Positions 1 to 8,030 of a stretch of DNA of 64,000 bases are shown piece after piece. Below the pieces are notes generated by a model, which had not been told where the DNA came from, searched no databases, and saw only the letters and a list, made by a program, of their open reading frames with translations. The position numbers and the translations under genes were made by a program. How positions within the stretch are numbered: position 1 is the first letter of the stretch; the number at the start of each line of letters is the position of its first letter. Origin of the DNA: DATDIC01 sp963764525 (lineage in GTDB: Bacteria; Pseudomonadota; Alphaproteobacteria; Acetobacterales; Acetobacteraceae); assembly GCA_963764525.1 (NCBI GenBank), contig CAVXTC010000045.1, positions 18,832 to 82,831 of the forward strand, written 5' to 3'.

Positions 1-53
1 GCGACCGGCACGCCGATCCAGGCCAGAAGTTTCAGGGCGCGTCCGCGGTTCAC
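1..53 (-). CDS. Possible 5' end of an exported protein (partial)
   Basis: A GTG at the minus-strand position 53 opens a frame that runs off the left edge of the window. The 17 visible residues have the form of a secretion signal: basic start (NRGR) then a hydrophobic run (LKLLAWIGVPV). No convincing ribosome-binding site precedes it and only the signal-like start is visible, so family and function cannot be told. It would be divergent to the dodecin gene. Confidence 0.25.
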   Translation of the reverse strand, partial: MNRGRALKLLAWIGVPV

Positions 54-208
54 CGCGTAGCAACGTGTCGCAGGGGATACGGTTCCGGCGCGACGGCCGG
101 GTGTGATGGTCGCTTTCGCGGGGGGCCGTCAATAAAATCGTCGCGGCAATGCCACCGGGGGCGAGGCGGCTGGTTGTCGGACCGGTGCCGAAGCAACAGG
201 AGAGCGGG

Positions 209-421
209 ATGGCAGAGCCGGTCTATAAGCTGATCGAATTGGTGGGGACCTCGCCCAACAGCATCTCGGAGGCGATCGAGAACGCCATCGCCTGTGCCGC
301 CAGCTCGGTGCGGAATCTGGGGTGGTTCGAGGTCACGCAGATCCGGGGCGCGTTGGAGAACGGCACGGTGAAGGATTACCAGGTTGCGCTGAAGGCCGGG
401 TTCACACTGGATCGCGAGTAG
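209..421 (+). CDS. Dodecin family flavin-binding protein
   Basis: Encodes 70 residues, the usual dodecin length. Dodecins form hollow dodecamers that bind and buffer FMN/riboflavin in the cytosol. The frame shows the family pattern: MAEPVYKLIELVGTS start, the helix SISEAIENAIACAA, then RNLGWFEVTQIRG, where the Trp sits at the flavin-stacking position, and a final strand with YQVALKAGF. I chose the ATG at 209 because an AGGAG lies about 8 bases upstream and an in-frame ATG at 149 would add a 20-residue tail foreign to the family. The gene stands alone ahead of a repeat-containing spacer. Confidence 0.9.
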   Translation: MAEPVYKLIELVGTSPNSISEAIENAIACAASSVRNLGWFEVTQIRGALENGTVKDYQVALKAGFTLDRE

Positions 422-470
422 AGCCGGGCATCGCGCGTGCCTGGTCACAGGGGGGAGCGCGAACTTGCTT

Positions 471-614
471 CACCTCTTCCGCAAGCAGGAGAGGTCGTCG
501 CGCCCAGCGCGGCGGCGGGTCAGGGCACGCCCCGTGGGGTCTCACCCGGCTTGCTCCGCGATCCGACTCCGGATCAAGTCGGGGGCAGGCTCTCTGCTGC
601 AAGCGGGAGAGGTG
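471..614. repeat. Intergenic mosaic palindromic repeat
   Basis: Two similar palindromic modules, 471-495 and 590-614, each of the form CTCTTCCGCAAGCaGGAGAGG, flank about 95 bases that hold another imperfect dyad around 560-590 (ATCCGACTCCGGATC). The arrangement is typical of short dispersed intergenic repeats of high-GC proteobacteria. The following glycosyltransferase reading frame remains open through it back to 437, but that part codes for low-complexity sequence and is not thought to be translated. A fragment of the same module recurs at 3614-3642. Confidence 0.5.
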
Positions 615-640
615 AAGCGGGTGCGCGCTGGGAAGCCGCG

Positions 641-1570
641 ATGCGCCGCGGCGATTTCGCCGAGGCGTGGGCGATCAACGATGCCGTGCTGGCGGTGGGC
701 GGAGTGCCGGACGATCCGCGGCTGCCGTATCATCGGCGGTTCGTCTGGGACGGGCGGCCTTTCGATGGACTGCACGTTCTGGTGCGCTGTTATCACGGGC
801 TTGGCGATACCCTGCAATTCGCCCGATACATCCCGGCGCTGCGCCGGCGCGTGGCCTCGATCACGCTGGAAGCCCAAGCGGAATTGCTGCCGCTGTTGAC
901 GTCGCTACCTGGGGTGGACCGGCTCGTTCCGTTTCGTGTCGCGTCGCCGGCGCCCCCATCGGCGTGCGACCTGGAAATCATGGAACTCGCGCATGCGTTG
1001 CGGTTGCCGCCACAGGCGTTGCAGCCACCGTATCTGTCAGTGCCGGCGCGTCGGCTGGCCCGCGCGCGGCGCCGGCTGGGCGAGGGTCCGCGGATCGGAC
1101 TGTGCTGCCAGGCGGGCGGTTGGGACAGCGGGCGATCCGTGCCGCGATCGGCGGTCGCACCGGCGGTGCGTCACCCGGGGCTCCGATTGATACGTCTGCA
1201 ACGGGATTCCTGGCCGGAATTTCCCTGGGCCAACCCGGACGATAGGCTCGATGACATCCTGGACACCGCGGCACTGGCGACGGCAGCCGATCTGGTGATT
1301 TGCGTCGATACCATGATCGCGCATCTGACGGGCGCCATGGGGCGACCGGTCTGGCTGCTGCTGAAGGCGGAGGCCGACTGGCGCTGGATGGATGGCCGGT
1401 CCGACTCGCCATGGTATCCGACCATGCGGCTTTACCGGCAGGCGCGTGCGGGCGACTGGAGCGTTCCCCTGGAGCGTCTCACCGGCGACCTTGCGGAGAT
1501 TGCCCGGATCGGGCATGGCGGCACCTTGCAACCGGCCGGGCAGGAGTCGTCGCCATTCATACCGCACTAG
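641..1570 (+). CDS. Glycosyltransferase-like protein of the TPR-associated/GT9-related family
   Basis: About 309 residues from the ATG at 641. The C-terminal half matches the heptosyltransferase-like fold seen in TPR-linked glycosyltransferases: CVDTMIAHLTGAMGRPVW is the conserved donor-site helix, followed by WRWMDGRSDSPWYP and RLYRQ. An N-terminal segment with YHGLGDTLQFARYIP fits the acceptor domain. It lacks the N-terminal TPR array carried by the longer relative at 36801-38427, with which it shares the DSPWYP..RL.RQ ending. The start is uncertain: the frame is open to 437 but that part crosses a repeat, and the conserved part begins near 641, where GGAAG precedes the ATG. Substrate unknown; likely cell-surface polysaccharide or protein glycosylation (inference). 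Confidence 0.7.
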   Translation: MRRGDFAEAWAINDAVLAVGGVPDDPRLPYHRRFVWDGRPFDGLHVLVRCYHGLGDTLQFARYIPALRRRVASITLEAQAELLPLLTSLPGVDRLVPFRVASPAPPSACDLEIMELAHALRLPPQALQPPYLSVPARRLARARRRLGEGPRIGLCCQAGGWDSGRSVPRSAVAPAVRHPGLRLIRLQRDSWPEFPWANPDDRLDDILDTAALATAADLVICVDTMIAHLTGAMGRPVWLLLKAEADWRWMDGRSDSPWYPTMRLYRQARAGDWSVPLERLTGDLAEIARIGHGGTLQPAGQESSPFIPH

Positions 1571-2178
1571 GGGCGGTCGCCGGGTTCATCATCGGGACGA
1601 TCAGCGCGCTGGGCTATGGCGGCGTGACGGCGCTGATGGCGATCGAATCCGCCTGTATCCCGCTGCCATCGGAGGTCATCCTGCCGTTCGCCGGGTATCT
1701 GGTCTCGACCGGGCGGTTCAATTTGTATTTGGTCGCGACTGCCGGGGCAGTGGGCTGTAACATCGGCTCGACGGTAGCCTATGTTGTCGGGTTTTATGGC
1801 GGCCGTCCGCTGGTGAACCGCTGGGGCCGCTACATCCTGCTGAACCGCGGCGAGCTTGACCTGGTGGAACGGTTCTTCGCACGATGGGGCGGCGTCACCG
1901 TGCTGATCAGCCGGATGCTGCCGGTGGTGCGCACCTTCATTGCGCTGCCGGCCGGCATCGCGCGGATGCCGATGCTGCGTTTTCAGCTTTATACATTCGT
2001 CGGCTCGTGGCCGTGGTGCTTCCTGCTCGCTTATGTCGGGATGAAGCTGGGTCAGGCGTGGGATCGCGATCCGCGGTTGCAGGCGGCGATGCACCGACTG
2101 GACCTGGCGATCGTCGCGCTGCTGGCGGGCTGCTTGATTTGGTACGTTGTGCGACTGTGGCGGGGCCGGTCCGCGTAG
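1546..2178 (+). CDS. DedA family (SNARE-associated/VTT domain) membrane protein
   Basis: About 210 residues with several hydrophobic segments. The diagnostic DedA start ESACIPLPSEVILPFAGYL is present near residue 35, followed by the conserved VISRMLPVVRTFIALPAG motif around residue 125 and a hydrophobic C-terminal helix. DedA proteins act in the inner membrane and are linked to polyprenyl-phosphate or phospholipid flipping and to envelope stress tolerance. The conserved part starts inside the 3' end of the preceding glycosyltransferase gene; there is no ATG/GTG/TTG between 1546 and 1623, so the exact start (an upstream codon in the overlap, or a rare start) cannot be fixed. The overlap suggests co-transcription. 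Confidence 0.8.
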   Translation, partial: VVAIHTALGAVAGFIIGTISALGYGGVTALMAIESACIPLPSEVILPFAGYLVSTGRFNLYLVATAGAVGCNIGSTVAYVVGFYGGRPLVNRWGRYILLNRGELDLVERFFARWGGVTVLISRMLPVVRTFIALPAGIARMPMLRFQLYTFVGSWPWCFLLAYVGMKLGQAWDRDPRLQAAMHRLDLAIVALLAGCLIWYVVRLWRGRSA

Positions 2179-2272
2179 GCTTCCGTCCTCCACGGCGCTG
2201 GTCAATACTGTGCGGGTTTGTCGCAACGATTGACCGGTCAAAGCCGGCCGACGCATCCAGGAGGACGTTCGC

Positions 2273-3610
2273 ATGAATCGCCGGATCTCGCGCCGTGGCG
2301 CGCTGAAGCTTTCGACTGCCGCGGCGGCGCTGCCGCTGGTGCATATCCGCTCGGCGGGCGCGGCCGGAAAACTGAGCTGCGCGTTCTGGGACCATTGGGT
2401 GCCGGCCGGCAACGATGCGATGCGCAAGGTGGTTGGCGCCTGGGCGGAGAAGAACAAGGTCGATGTGCAGCTCGATTTCCTGACCGCGATCGGCAACAAG
2501 ATCGACCTGACGATGGGCGCCGAAGCGGTTGCCCAGACCGGGCATGACATTTTCGCTTTCGACATCTGGACCGTGCATCAGTGGTCCGACAAGCTGACGC
2601 CGGTCGATGATGTGATGGCGTCGCTGATCGGCAAGTACGGTCCGGTGGCGCCCGAGAACGATTATCTGGCCAAGATCGACGGCCACTGGGTGGCGGTGCC
2701 CAGCGCATCCGGCAGCGCGGCGCTGGTGCCCTGTGCGCGGATCAGCATGTTCAAGAAATATGCCGGCATCGACGTGCAGCAGTGGTATCCGGCGGAGCAG
2801 TCAACGCCGGCGGCGGCGGCCGACTGGACCTATGATATGCAGCTCAAGGCGGCGCAGGCGTGTGCCAAGGCGGGCTTCCCGTTCGGGATCGGGTGCGGGC
2901 CGACGACCGATTCGGTGCAGACCTGGGGCGCGATCTTCGCCGCGTTCGGCGCCGACCTGGTCGATGGCAAGGGCAACATCACGGTGGATTCCGACCCGGT
3001 CCGGCAGGTGCTGGAATACGCCAAAAAGATGCTGCAATTCATGCCGCCCGATACCGTCAGCTACGACGATGCGTCGAACAACCGGGCGCTGATTTCCGGC
3101 AAAAGCGCGATGATCTGGAATCCGCCCTCGGCCTGGGCGGTGGCCAAGCGCGATGCGCCTGAAGTGGCCGCGGATTGCTGGACGTTCCCCAATCCGAAGG
3201 GGGTGAAGGGACGGCTGGTGCCGATCCGCCCGTATTACTGGGGCATCTGGTCGTTTGCCCGCAACAAGAGCGCCGCCAAGGACCTGCTGCACTTCCTGTC
3301 CGAGCGCGAACAGGTGGAGACCCTGGACACTGCCACGGTCGGCTACGACATTCCGCCGTTCCTTTCGATGTCGGATTTCAAGATCTGGTCCGAGGTCGAG
3401 CCGCCGAAGGGTACCGTGTTCAACTACCCGATCCGCCCGTGGCACGACGCCACATATTATGTGCCGGGCTCCTCGGCGCCGGCCGATATCGCGGTGCAGA
3501 TGTGGAACCGCGGCACGGTGCCGACGATGGTGGCGAAGCTGTATTCGGGCAACTCGATGGATCAGACGATCGCCTGGGCGAAGCAGGAACTGGAAGGGTT
3601 CGTGCGGTAG
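2273..3610 (+). CDS. Extracellular solute-binding protein, family 1 (sugar-type ABC), Tat-exported
   Basis: 445 residues. The start MNRRISRRGALKLS is a twin-arginine export signal followed by a hydrophobic AAAALPLV stretch. The rest resembles family 1 periplasmic binding proteins (maltose/glycerol-3-phosphate type): an N-terminal lobe beginning KLSCAFWDHW, a hinge region and a C-terminal aromatic-rich part. The ATG at 2273 is preceded by a strong AGGAGG-like site (CCAGGAGGACG). No permease or ATPase gene is next to it, so it is an orphan binding protein whose partner transporter must lie elsewhere or which serves another role. Convergent with the dehydrogenase operon downstream. Confidence 0.85.
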   Translation: MNRRISRRGALKLSTAAAALPLVHIRSAGAAGKLSCAFWDHWVPAGNDAMRKVVGAWAEKNKVDVQLDFLTAIGNKIDLTMGAEAVAQTGHDIFAFDIWTVHQWSDKLTPVDDVMASLIGKYGPVAPENDYLAKIDGHWVAVPSASGSAALVPCARISMFKKYAGIDVQQWYPAEQSTPAAAADWTYDMQLKAAQACAKAGFPFGIGCGPTTDSVQTWGAIFAAFGADLVDGKGNITVDSDPVRQVLEYAKKMLQFMPPDTVSYDDASNNRALISGKSAMIWNPPSAWAVAKRDAPEVAADCWTFPNPKGVKGRLVPIRPYYWGIWSFARNKSAAKDLLHFLSEREQVETLDTATVGYDIPPFLSMSDFKIWSEVEPPKGTVFNYPIRPWHDATYYVPGSSAPADIAVQMWNRGTVPTMVAKLYSGNSMDQTIAWAKQELEGFVR

Positions 3611-3613
3611 GAC

Positions 3614-3642
3614 CTTCACTTCACCCGCAAGCGGGAGCGGTG
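3614..3642. repeat. Fragment of the CCCGCAAGCGGGAG intergenic repeat
   Basis: In the 37-base gap between two convergent genes lies a dyad (CCCGCAAGCGGGAGCGG) matching half of the module at 471-495 and 590-614. It could act as a bidirectional terminator, but no T-tract follows on either strand. Confidence 0.35.
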
Positions 3643-3647
3643 CCAAG

Positions 3648-4910
3648 TCAATCGGATCGGCCGGCCAGTTCGGCGCGCGCTGATTTCACATCGCCGGCGG
3701 TGACCGCCGGCGCGGCGTTGCCCCAGGCGTTGCGGATATAGGTCAGCACCGAGGCTGCCTGCTCGTCGGACAGTTTCCAACCGAACGATGGCATTGCCGG
3801 ACCGGTCGGCGCCTGCCTGGTGGCGGCGGCGCGGGTGCCTTGCAGCACCACGCGGATCAGCGACATCGGCTGCACCGATTGCACAAAGGGCGTGCCCTTC
3901 AGGGTGGGGAACAGCCGCTGGATGCCGGTGCCGTCCATGGTGTGGCAGGCGGCGCAGGCATCGGCATAGATCGCCTGTCCGGCCTTCATCACCGGATCAT
4001 CCGCCGCCACCGGCTTCGGCGCTTCCACAGCCGCCGCTGGCTGGTCCTTCAGATAGACCGCGACCGCCCGCAAATCCTCGAGCGTCATCTGCGAGGACGA
4101 GTCCATGACCTCCTCGGCCATCGGGCCGGAGGCGGCGGTGTGCTGATTCACCCCGGTCTTGAGGTACTCGACGATGTCCTCGACCGACCAATCCCCAAGT
4201 CCGATGCGCTTGTCGCTGGCGATGTCGGGGGCGAACCAGCCTTGCAGTGTGTCGCCGTGCAGGGCGTTCCTGGTCCGGTCGCCGCCCAGGATGGTCTTCG
4301 GGGTATGGCAGGCACCGCAATGTGCCGGGCCTTCGACGATGTAGGCGCCGCGGTTCCACTCCGCCGATTTTTGCGGGTTCGGCTGGAATGCGCCGGGTTT
4401 GAAATACAGCCAGTTCCATACCGCCATGCTGAGCCGGATGTTGAACGGAAACGGCAGGATGTCGGAATGTACGGCGTGCTGCACCGGCGCGACGGTGTTC
4501 AGGTAGGCGCGAATCGCCAGCACCTCATTGCGCGACATCTTCGTGTAGTAAGCATATGGCATGGCCGGATACAGCCGCAGACCGTGCCGCCCGCGGCCGT
4601 CTGTCATCGCCCGCACGAAGTCGCCGTCGGTCCAGGCGCCGATTCCGGTTTGGCGGTCGGGTGTGATGTTGGGAGCCAGGATGTTGCCGAACGGCGTTTC
4701 GATCGCCCGACCGCCGGCAAAGGCCGCACCGCCCGGTTCGGTGTGGCAGGCCGCGCAATCGCCGAGCACGGTCAGGTAGCGCCCGCGTTCAACCTGGCTG
4801 AACGCCTGCGGATCGGTGGTGCCCGGGGTGGTTGCGGCGGGCGCCGCGGCATGGGCGCAGCCCGTCAGCATGATGCCGGCCGCGACCACGAGCGCGCGGG
4901 TGCGGCTCAT
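3648..4910 (-). CDS. Triheme cytochrome c subunit of a gluconate-2-dehydrogenase-type complex
   Basis: 420 residues. Three CxxCH heme sites are visible: CAACH near residue 53, CGACH near 200 and CAACH near 319, the layout of the membrane-bound cytochrome subunits of acetic-acid-bacterial alcohol, sorbitol, fructose and gluconate dehydrogenases. The N-terminus (hydrophobic, then LTGC followed by AHA) suggests a lipoprotein signal. It takes electrons from the flavoprotein subunit in the periplasm and passes them to ubiquinone. Its ATG overlaps the stop codon of the flavoprotein gene by four bases (ATGA), so the two are translationally coupled. Full length, no missing heme ligand seen. Confidence 0.9.
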   Translation of the reverse strand: MSRTRALVVAAGIMLTGCAHAAAPAATTPGTTDPQAFSQVERGRYLTVLGDCAACHTEPGGAAFAGGRAIETPFGNILAPNITPDRQTGIGAWTDGDFVRAMTDGRGRHGLRLYPAMPYAYYTKMSRNEVLAIRAYLNTVAPVQHAVHSDILPFPFNIRLSMAVWNWLYFKPGAFQPNPQKSAEWNRGAYIVEGPAHCGACHTPKTILGGDRTRNALHGDTLQGWFAPDIASDKRIGLGDWSVEDIVEYLKTGVNQHTAASGPMAEEVMDSSSQMTLEDLRAVAVYLKDQPAAAVEAPKPVAADDPVMKAGQAIYADACAACHTMDGTGIQRLFPTLKGTPFVQSVQPMSLIRVVLQGTRAAATRQAPTGPAMPSFGWKLSDEQAASVLTYIRNAWGNAAPAVTAGDVKSARAELAGRSD

Positions 4911-6673
4911 GCGTGCACCAGCGGGCCGGGGCTTTTCAGGTATTGGTTGCGGATCGCCTCGGCGGCCCAGAACGTCAGCGCGCCGACCGTGCCGGTGGGG
5001 TTGTAGCCGGCATTCTGCGGGTAGGCGCCGGCGCCCATTACGAACAGGTTCGGCACGTCCCAGCTTTGCAGGTAGCGATTGAGCGCACTGGTTTTCGGAT
5101 CGGTGCCCATGATCGCGCCGCCACAGGTGTGCGTGGTCTGGTACTTCGTCACGTCGTAGGGCCCTGTCCTGGGGCGTTTCACGATCTGCCGCGGCCCCAT
5201 CTTCTGCACGATGTCGGCCAGCCTGTCGGTCAGGTATTGCGACATCTTCAGTTCGTTCTGGTGGAAATCGAAAGTGATCCGCATCAGCTTGCGGCCGTAC
5301 GGATCGGTATAGGTCGGGTCGAGGTCCAGGTACACGTCACGATAACTGTAACAACTGCCGTGGGTCGCCGCCTCGTAACTGCTCAGGTAATTGTCGGCCA
5401 CGGATTTTTTCCATGCCGCGCCCCAGGCCGGAACGCCGGGCGGCGTGCGGGTGCCCAGGATCGGCCGGCCGTTGGTCTGCACGGCCCCGATATAGCCGCC
5501 GCCGACGAAGCCGAGCGGGCCGTGGTCGAAATTGTCGCCGTTGTAATCGTCGATGCACATCCCGATGGCACCGGAGGCGACGAACGGGTTAAAATTCTTG
5601 TTGTCGAAATACCCATCGACGCTGGACGTGACCTGATACGAATAGTTGCGTCCGATCACGCCATCGCCGCTGCTGGGGTCATACGGCTTGCCGATGCCGG
5701 ACAGCAGCAGCAAGTGCACGTTGAACAACTGGAACGCGCAGAGCAGCACCAGATCGGCCGGCTGTTCCCATTCCTCGCCGCTGGTATCGACATAAGTGAC
5801 GCCGGTGGCGCGCTTGCCGGTATTGTCCAGGTTGATCTTCAACACTGTGGAATTGGTGCGCGCCTCGAAGTTCTGCTTGCGCACCAGCAGCGGCAGGATG
5901 GTGGTTTGCGGGCTGGCCTTGGAGTAGTTGCCGCAGCCGAACCACTCACAGAAGCCGCAGTAGGTGCAGGGACCCAGCGTGACCCCGAGCGGATTGGTGT
6001 AGGCCTGCGATAAATTCCCCGACGGCTGCGGAAACGGCTTATGACCTAGCTCCGCCGCCGCCTGCGCCCACAATGTCGGGGCATAGGGCTGCTTCTGCGC
6101 CGGTGTAGGGTATCCGCGGGCGCGCGGTCCCTCGAACGGGTTGCCGCCGGGCTGGATGCTGCCCTTGAGATTGCCGGCCTGGCCGGACGTGCCGCACAGG
6201 TATTCGAACCGGTCGTAGTGGGGTTCAAGCTCGTCGTAGGTAACGCCCCAGTCCTGGATCGTCATGTCGGGTGGCAGGAACTTTGCGCCGTAACGCTCGG
6301 TCAGGTGGGTCTTCAGGACGAAGTCGGTGGGCAGGAAGCGCCAGGTCTCGGCGTTCCAGTGGACCCCGGCGCCGCCGACGCCGTTGGGCGGCATGAACGA
6401 TCCCCAGGTGCGGATCGGCAGAGCGGTCTGGCCGGCGTTGTGGCGGAAGGTCAGCGTCTCCTGCGCTGGGCGCAGGAACAGGTCGTGGCGGATGTGATAG
6501 CGCAACTCGTCCTGCGCATAGGTGGTCGGGAAGTCGGTCGCGGTGTCGCGCCAGGGGCCGCGCTCGATCGCCACCACATTCAGCCCGGCATCGGTCATCT
6601 CGTTGGCAAGGATCGAACCGGTCCAGCCCAGCCCGATGATCACCACGTCAGTTGCGGGCAGCTTGCGCGCCAT
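4907..6673 (-). CDS. GMC-type flavoprotein dehydrogenase, large subunit (gluconate 2-dehydrogenase family)
   Basis: 588 residues. The FAD-binding Rossmann motif is at the start (VVIIGLGWTGSILANEM then AIERG), and the GMC C-terminal signature follows near residue 540 (HTCGGAIMGTD, then PTGTVGALTFWAAEAIR). Around residue 240 there is a cysteine-rich stretch CTYCGFCEWFGCG, the spacing associated with the 3Fe-4S cluster in the large subunits of fructose and gluconate dehydrogenases. It oxidises a sugar, polyol or sugar acid at the periplasmic face; the actual substrate cannot be read from sequence. It sits between the small subunit gene (29 bases upstream) and the cytochrome gene (4-base overlap). 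Confidence 0.9.
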   Translation of the reverse strand: MARKLPATDVVIIGLGWTGSILANEMTDAGLNVVAIERGPWRDTATDFPTTYAQDELRYHIRHDLFLRPAQETLTFRHNAGQTALPIRTWGSFMPPNGVGGAGVHWNAETWRFLPTDFVLKTHLTERYGAKFLPPDMTIQDWGVTYDELEPHYDRFEYLCGTSGQAGNLKGSIQPGGNPFEGPRARGYPTPAQKQPYAPTLWAQAAAELGHKPFPQPSGNLSQAYTNPLGVTLGPCTYCGFCEWFGCGNYSKASPQTTILPLLVRKQNFEARTNSTVLKINLDNTGKRATGVTYVDTSGEEWEQPADLVLLCAFQLFNVHLLLLSGIGKPYDPSSGDGVIGRNYSYQVTSSVDGYFDNKNFNPFVASGAIGMCIDDYNGDNFDHGPLGFVGGGYIGAVQTNGRPILGTRTPPGVPAWGAAWKKSVADNYLSSYEAATHGSCYSYRDVYLDLDPTYTDPYGRKLMRITFDFHQNELKMSQYLTDRLADIVQKMGPRQIVKRPRTGPYDVTKYQTTHTCGGAIMGTDPKTSALNRYLQSWDVPNLFVMGAGAYPQNAGYNPTGTVGALTFWAAEAIRNQYLKSPGPLVHA

Positions 6674-6702
6674 CGGTCGTTCCCCAATGCTTGCCGAACC
6701 GG

Positions 6703-7473
6703 TTACGTGGCTTTGCGGGTCCAGTCCGGCCGGCCGACGATGCCGACGGGCGGAAGCGGATAGCGTTCGTTGTGGCGCTCGACCCAGTCGCGATAGTCGT
6801 ACCGCGCGCCGGGAAAGCCGATCATTTTCCAGCCCACCATGTCGCGGTTGCCGCCATAGACCGGGTCGGCGAAGAAACCTTCCTTGGTGTTCTGCAGCAG
6901 GAGCTCGAAAAATCCCTTGCCGCTGGCAGCGCCAAGCTGAACCTGCCCGTTGTCCAGACCGGCGATCAGCTTGTCCTGCTGGTCGGCGGCAAGCTGCGCA
7001 AAACTCTTGCCGGCAAAACTGTCATGGCAATGTTTATCCAGCGCGGCGAGCGAGCGGCGGTAGCGCATCGCCGGCGTCAGTGGCGATTGCGGGCCTTGCT
7101 GCGGGGTTCCGTCGATGAAGGGCGGTCGCATGTACAGCCCGCTGGACTCGCCGAACGGGCCGGCAAGCTGCCGATCGATGAACACCGCGCATCCGGCATC
7201 CTTGCCGCCGGGTGTCTTGTCGTCGGGTGGGATCAGCCGGTCCACCAACGCCTCTATCGCGGTGGCTTCCTCCGGGGTGAAAAAGACCCATGGCCCGGGA
7301 TGGACCTGGATTGGAGGCGAACCGGAATTCGGCGCCCAGGGCATCGAGGATCGCGGCGATCCCTTGATGGTAATTGCGCGCGCGTCGCCCTGCCCACCCA
7401 TCAGCAGCGTCACCGCCGTACCGGCGAGCAGCTCCCGGCGTGTCGGGCGGCGGCGGTGCGGGCGTTCGGGCAT
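6703..7473 (-). CDS. Gluconate 2-dehydrogenase subunit 3 family protein
   Basis: 256 residues. The N-terminus (HRRRPTRRELLAGTAVTLLMGG) carries a twin-arginine signal, in keeping with the family's role as the Tat-exported small subunit that escorts the folded flavoprotein to the periplasm. Downstream, FTPEEATAIEALVDRLIPPDD is the family's recognisable helix near residue 70. First gene of the three-gene dehydrogenase operon reading leftwards to 3648. Complete; start supported by the signal peptide. Confidence 0.88.
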   Translation of the reverse strand: MPERPHRRRPTRRELLAGTAVTLLMGGQGDARAITIKGSPRSSMPWAPNSGSPPIQVHPGPWVFFTPEEATAIEALVDRLIPPDDKTPGGKDAGCAVFIDRQLAGPFGESSGLYMRPPFIDGTPQQGPQSPLTPAMRYRRSLAALDKHCHDSFAGKSFAQLAADQQDKLIAGLDNGQVQLGAASGKGFFELLLQNTKEGFFADPVYGGNRDMVGWKMIGFPGARYDYRDWVERHNERYPLPPVGIVGRPDWTRKAT

Positions 7474-7548
7474 GTCGGCCTCTCCGGCAATGCGTTACGC
7501 AGCAGCATTGGCCGACCGGGTCCCACCCGGCGAGTCACGTCATGGTGT

Positions 7549-7863
7549 TCAATGGCCGCCGTTCTGGGTGTGGGCGCCCGCCTCCGACCCGCCGGCAGCG
7601 GTGCCGGTGCCGGGCGTGGGCTGAATGGCTTTCACCCGGCCCGCCGGGCTGGCGTCGGTGGCCGCGACCGACGTCGTTCCGCTGCCGGGCGGCAGAGTGA
7701 TCAGCGGGCGGGTGTTGTTGCCGTTGTACATGCTGCCACTGGACATGCTGCCGGCGGTCGGCGCGCCGGACATGCTGCCATTGCGGCTGTCCGGAGCGGT
7801 CTGGGCGGCGGCAATGGCCGTGCCGGCAACCAGACATATCCCGATGAGGGCGATCATCCGCAT
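7549..7863 (-). CDS. Small secreted Ser/Gly/Thr-rich protein of unknown function
   Basis: 104 residues from the ATG at 7863, which has a GGGAGG site about 6 bases upstream; a longer frame to 8037 exists but lacks such a site. It opens with a clear signal peptide (MRMIALIGICLVAGTAIAAAQ) and continues with low-complexity sequence rich in Gly, Ser, Thr and Asn (repeated GSMS/GSMY units). No known domain recognised. It lies 75 bases upstream of, and in line with, the dehydrogenase operon and might be co-expressed. Confidence 0.6.
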   Translation of the reverse strand: MRMIALIGICLVAGTAIAAAQTAPDSRNGSMSGAPTAGSMSSGSMYNGNNTRPLITLPPGSGTTSVAATDASPAGRVKAIQPTPGTGTAAGGSEAGAHTQNGGH

Positions 7864-8030
7864 GAGTGCCTCCCCTGCTGCGCGCTGCGGTGCAATGCGG
7901 CCAATGCAGCTCGGTTCAGGCGTCGGACGGCTACGGGGAACATTTGATGTTCGGCGCCGCGCCGGGCGATCGCCGACGCGCCGGGCCGCCGCGCGGTTCC
8001 TCGGGACCGTCGTGCCTGCTATGAGCGGCC

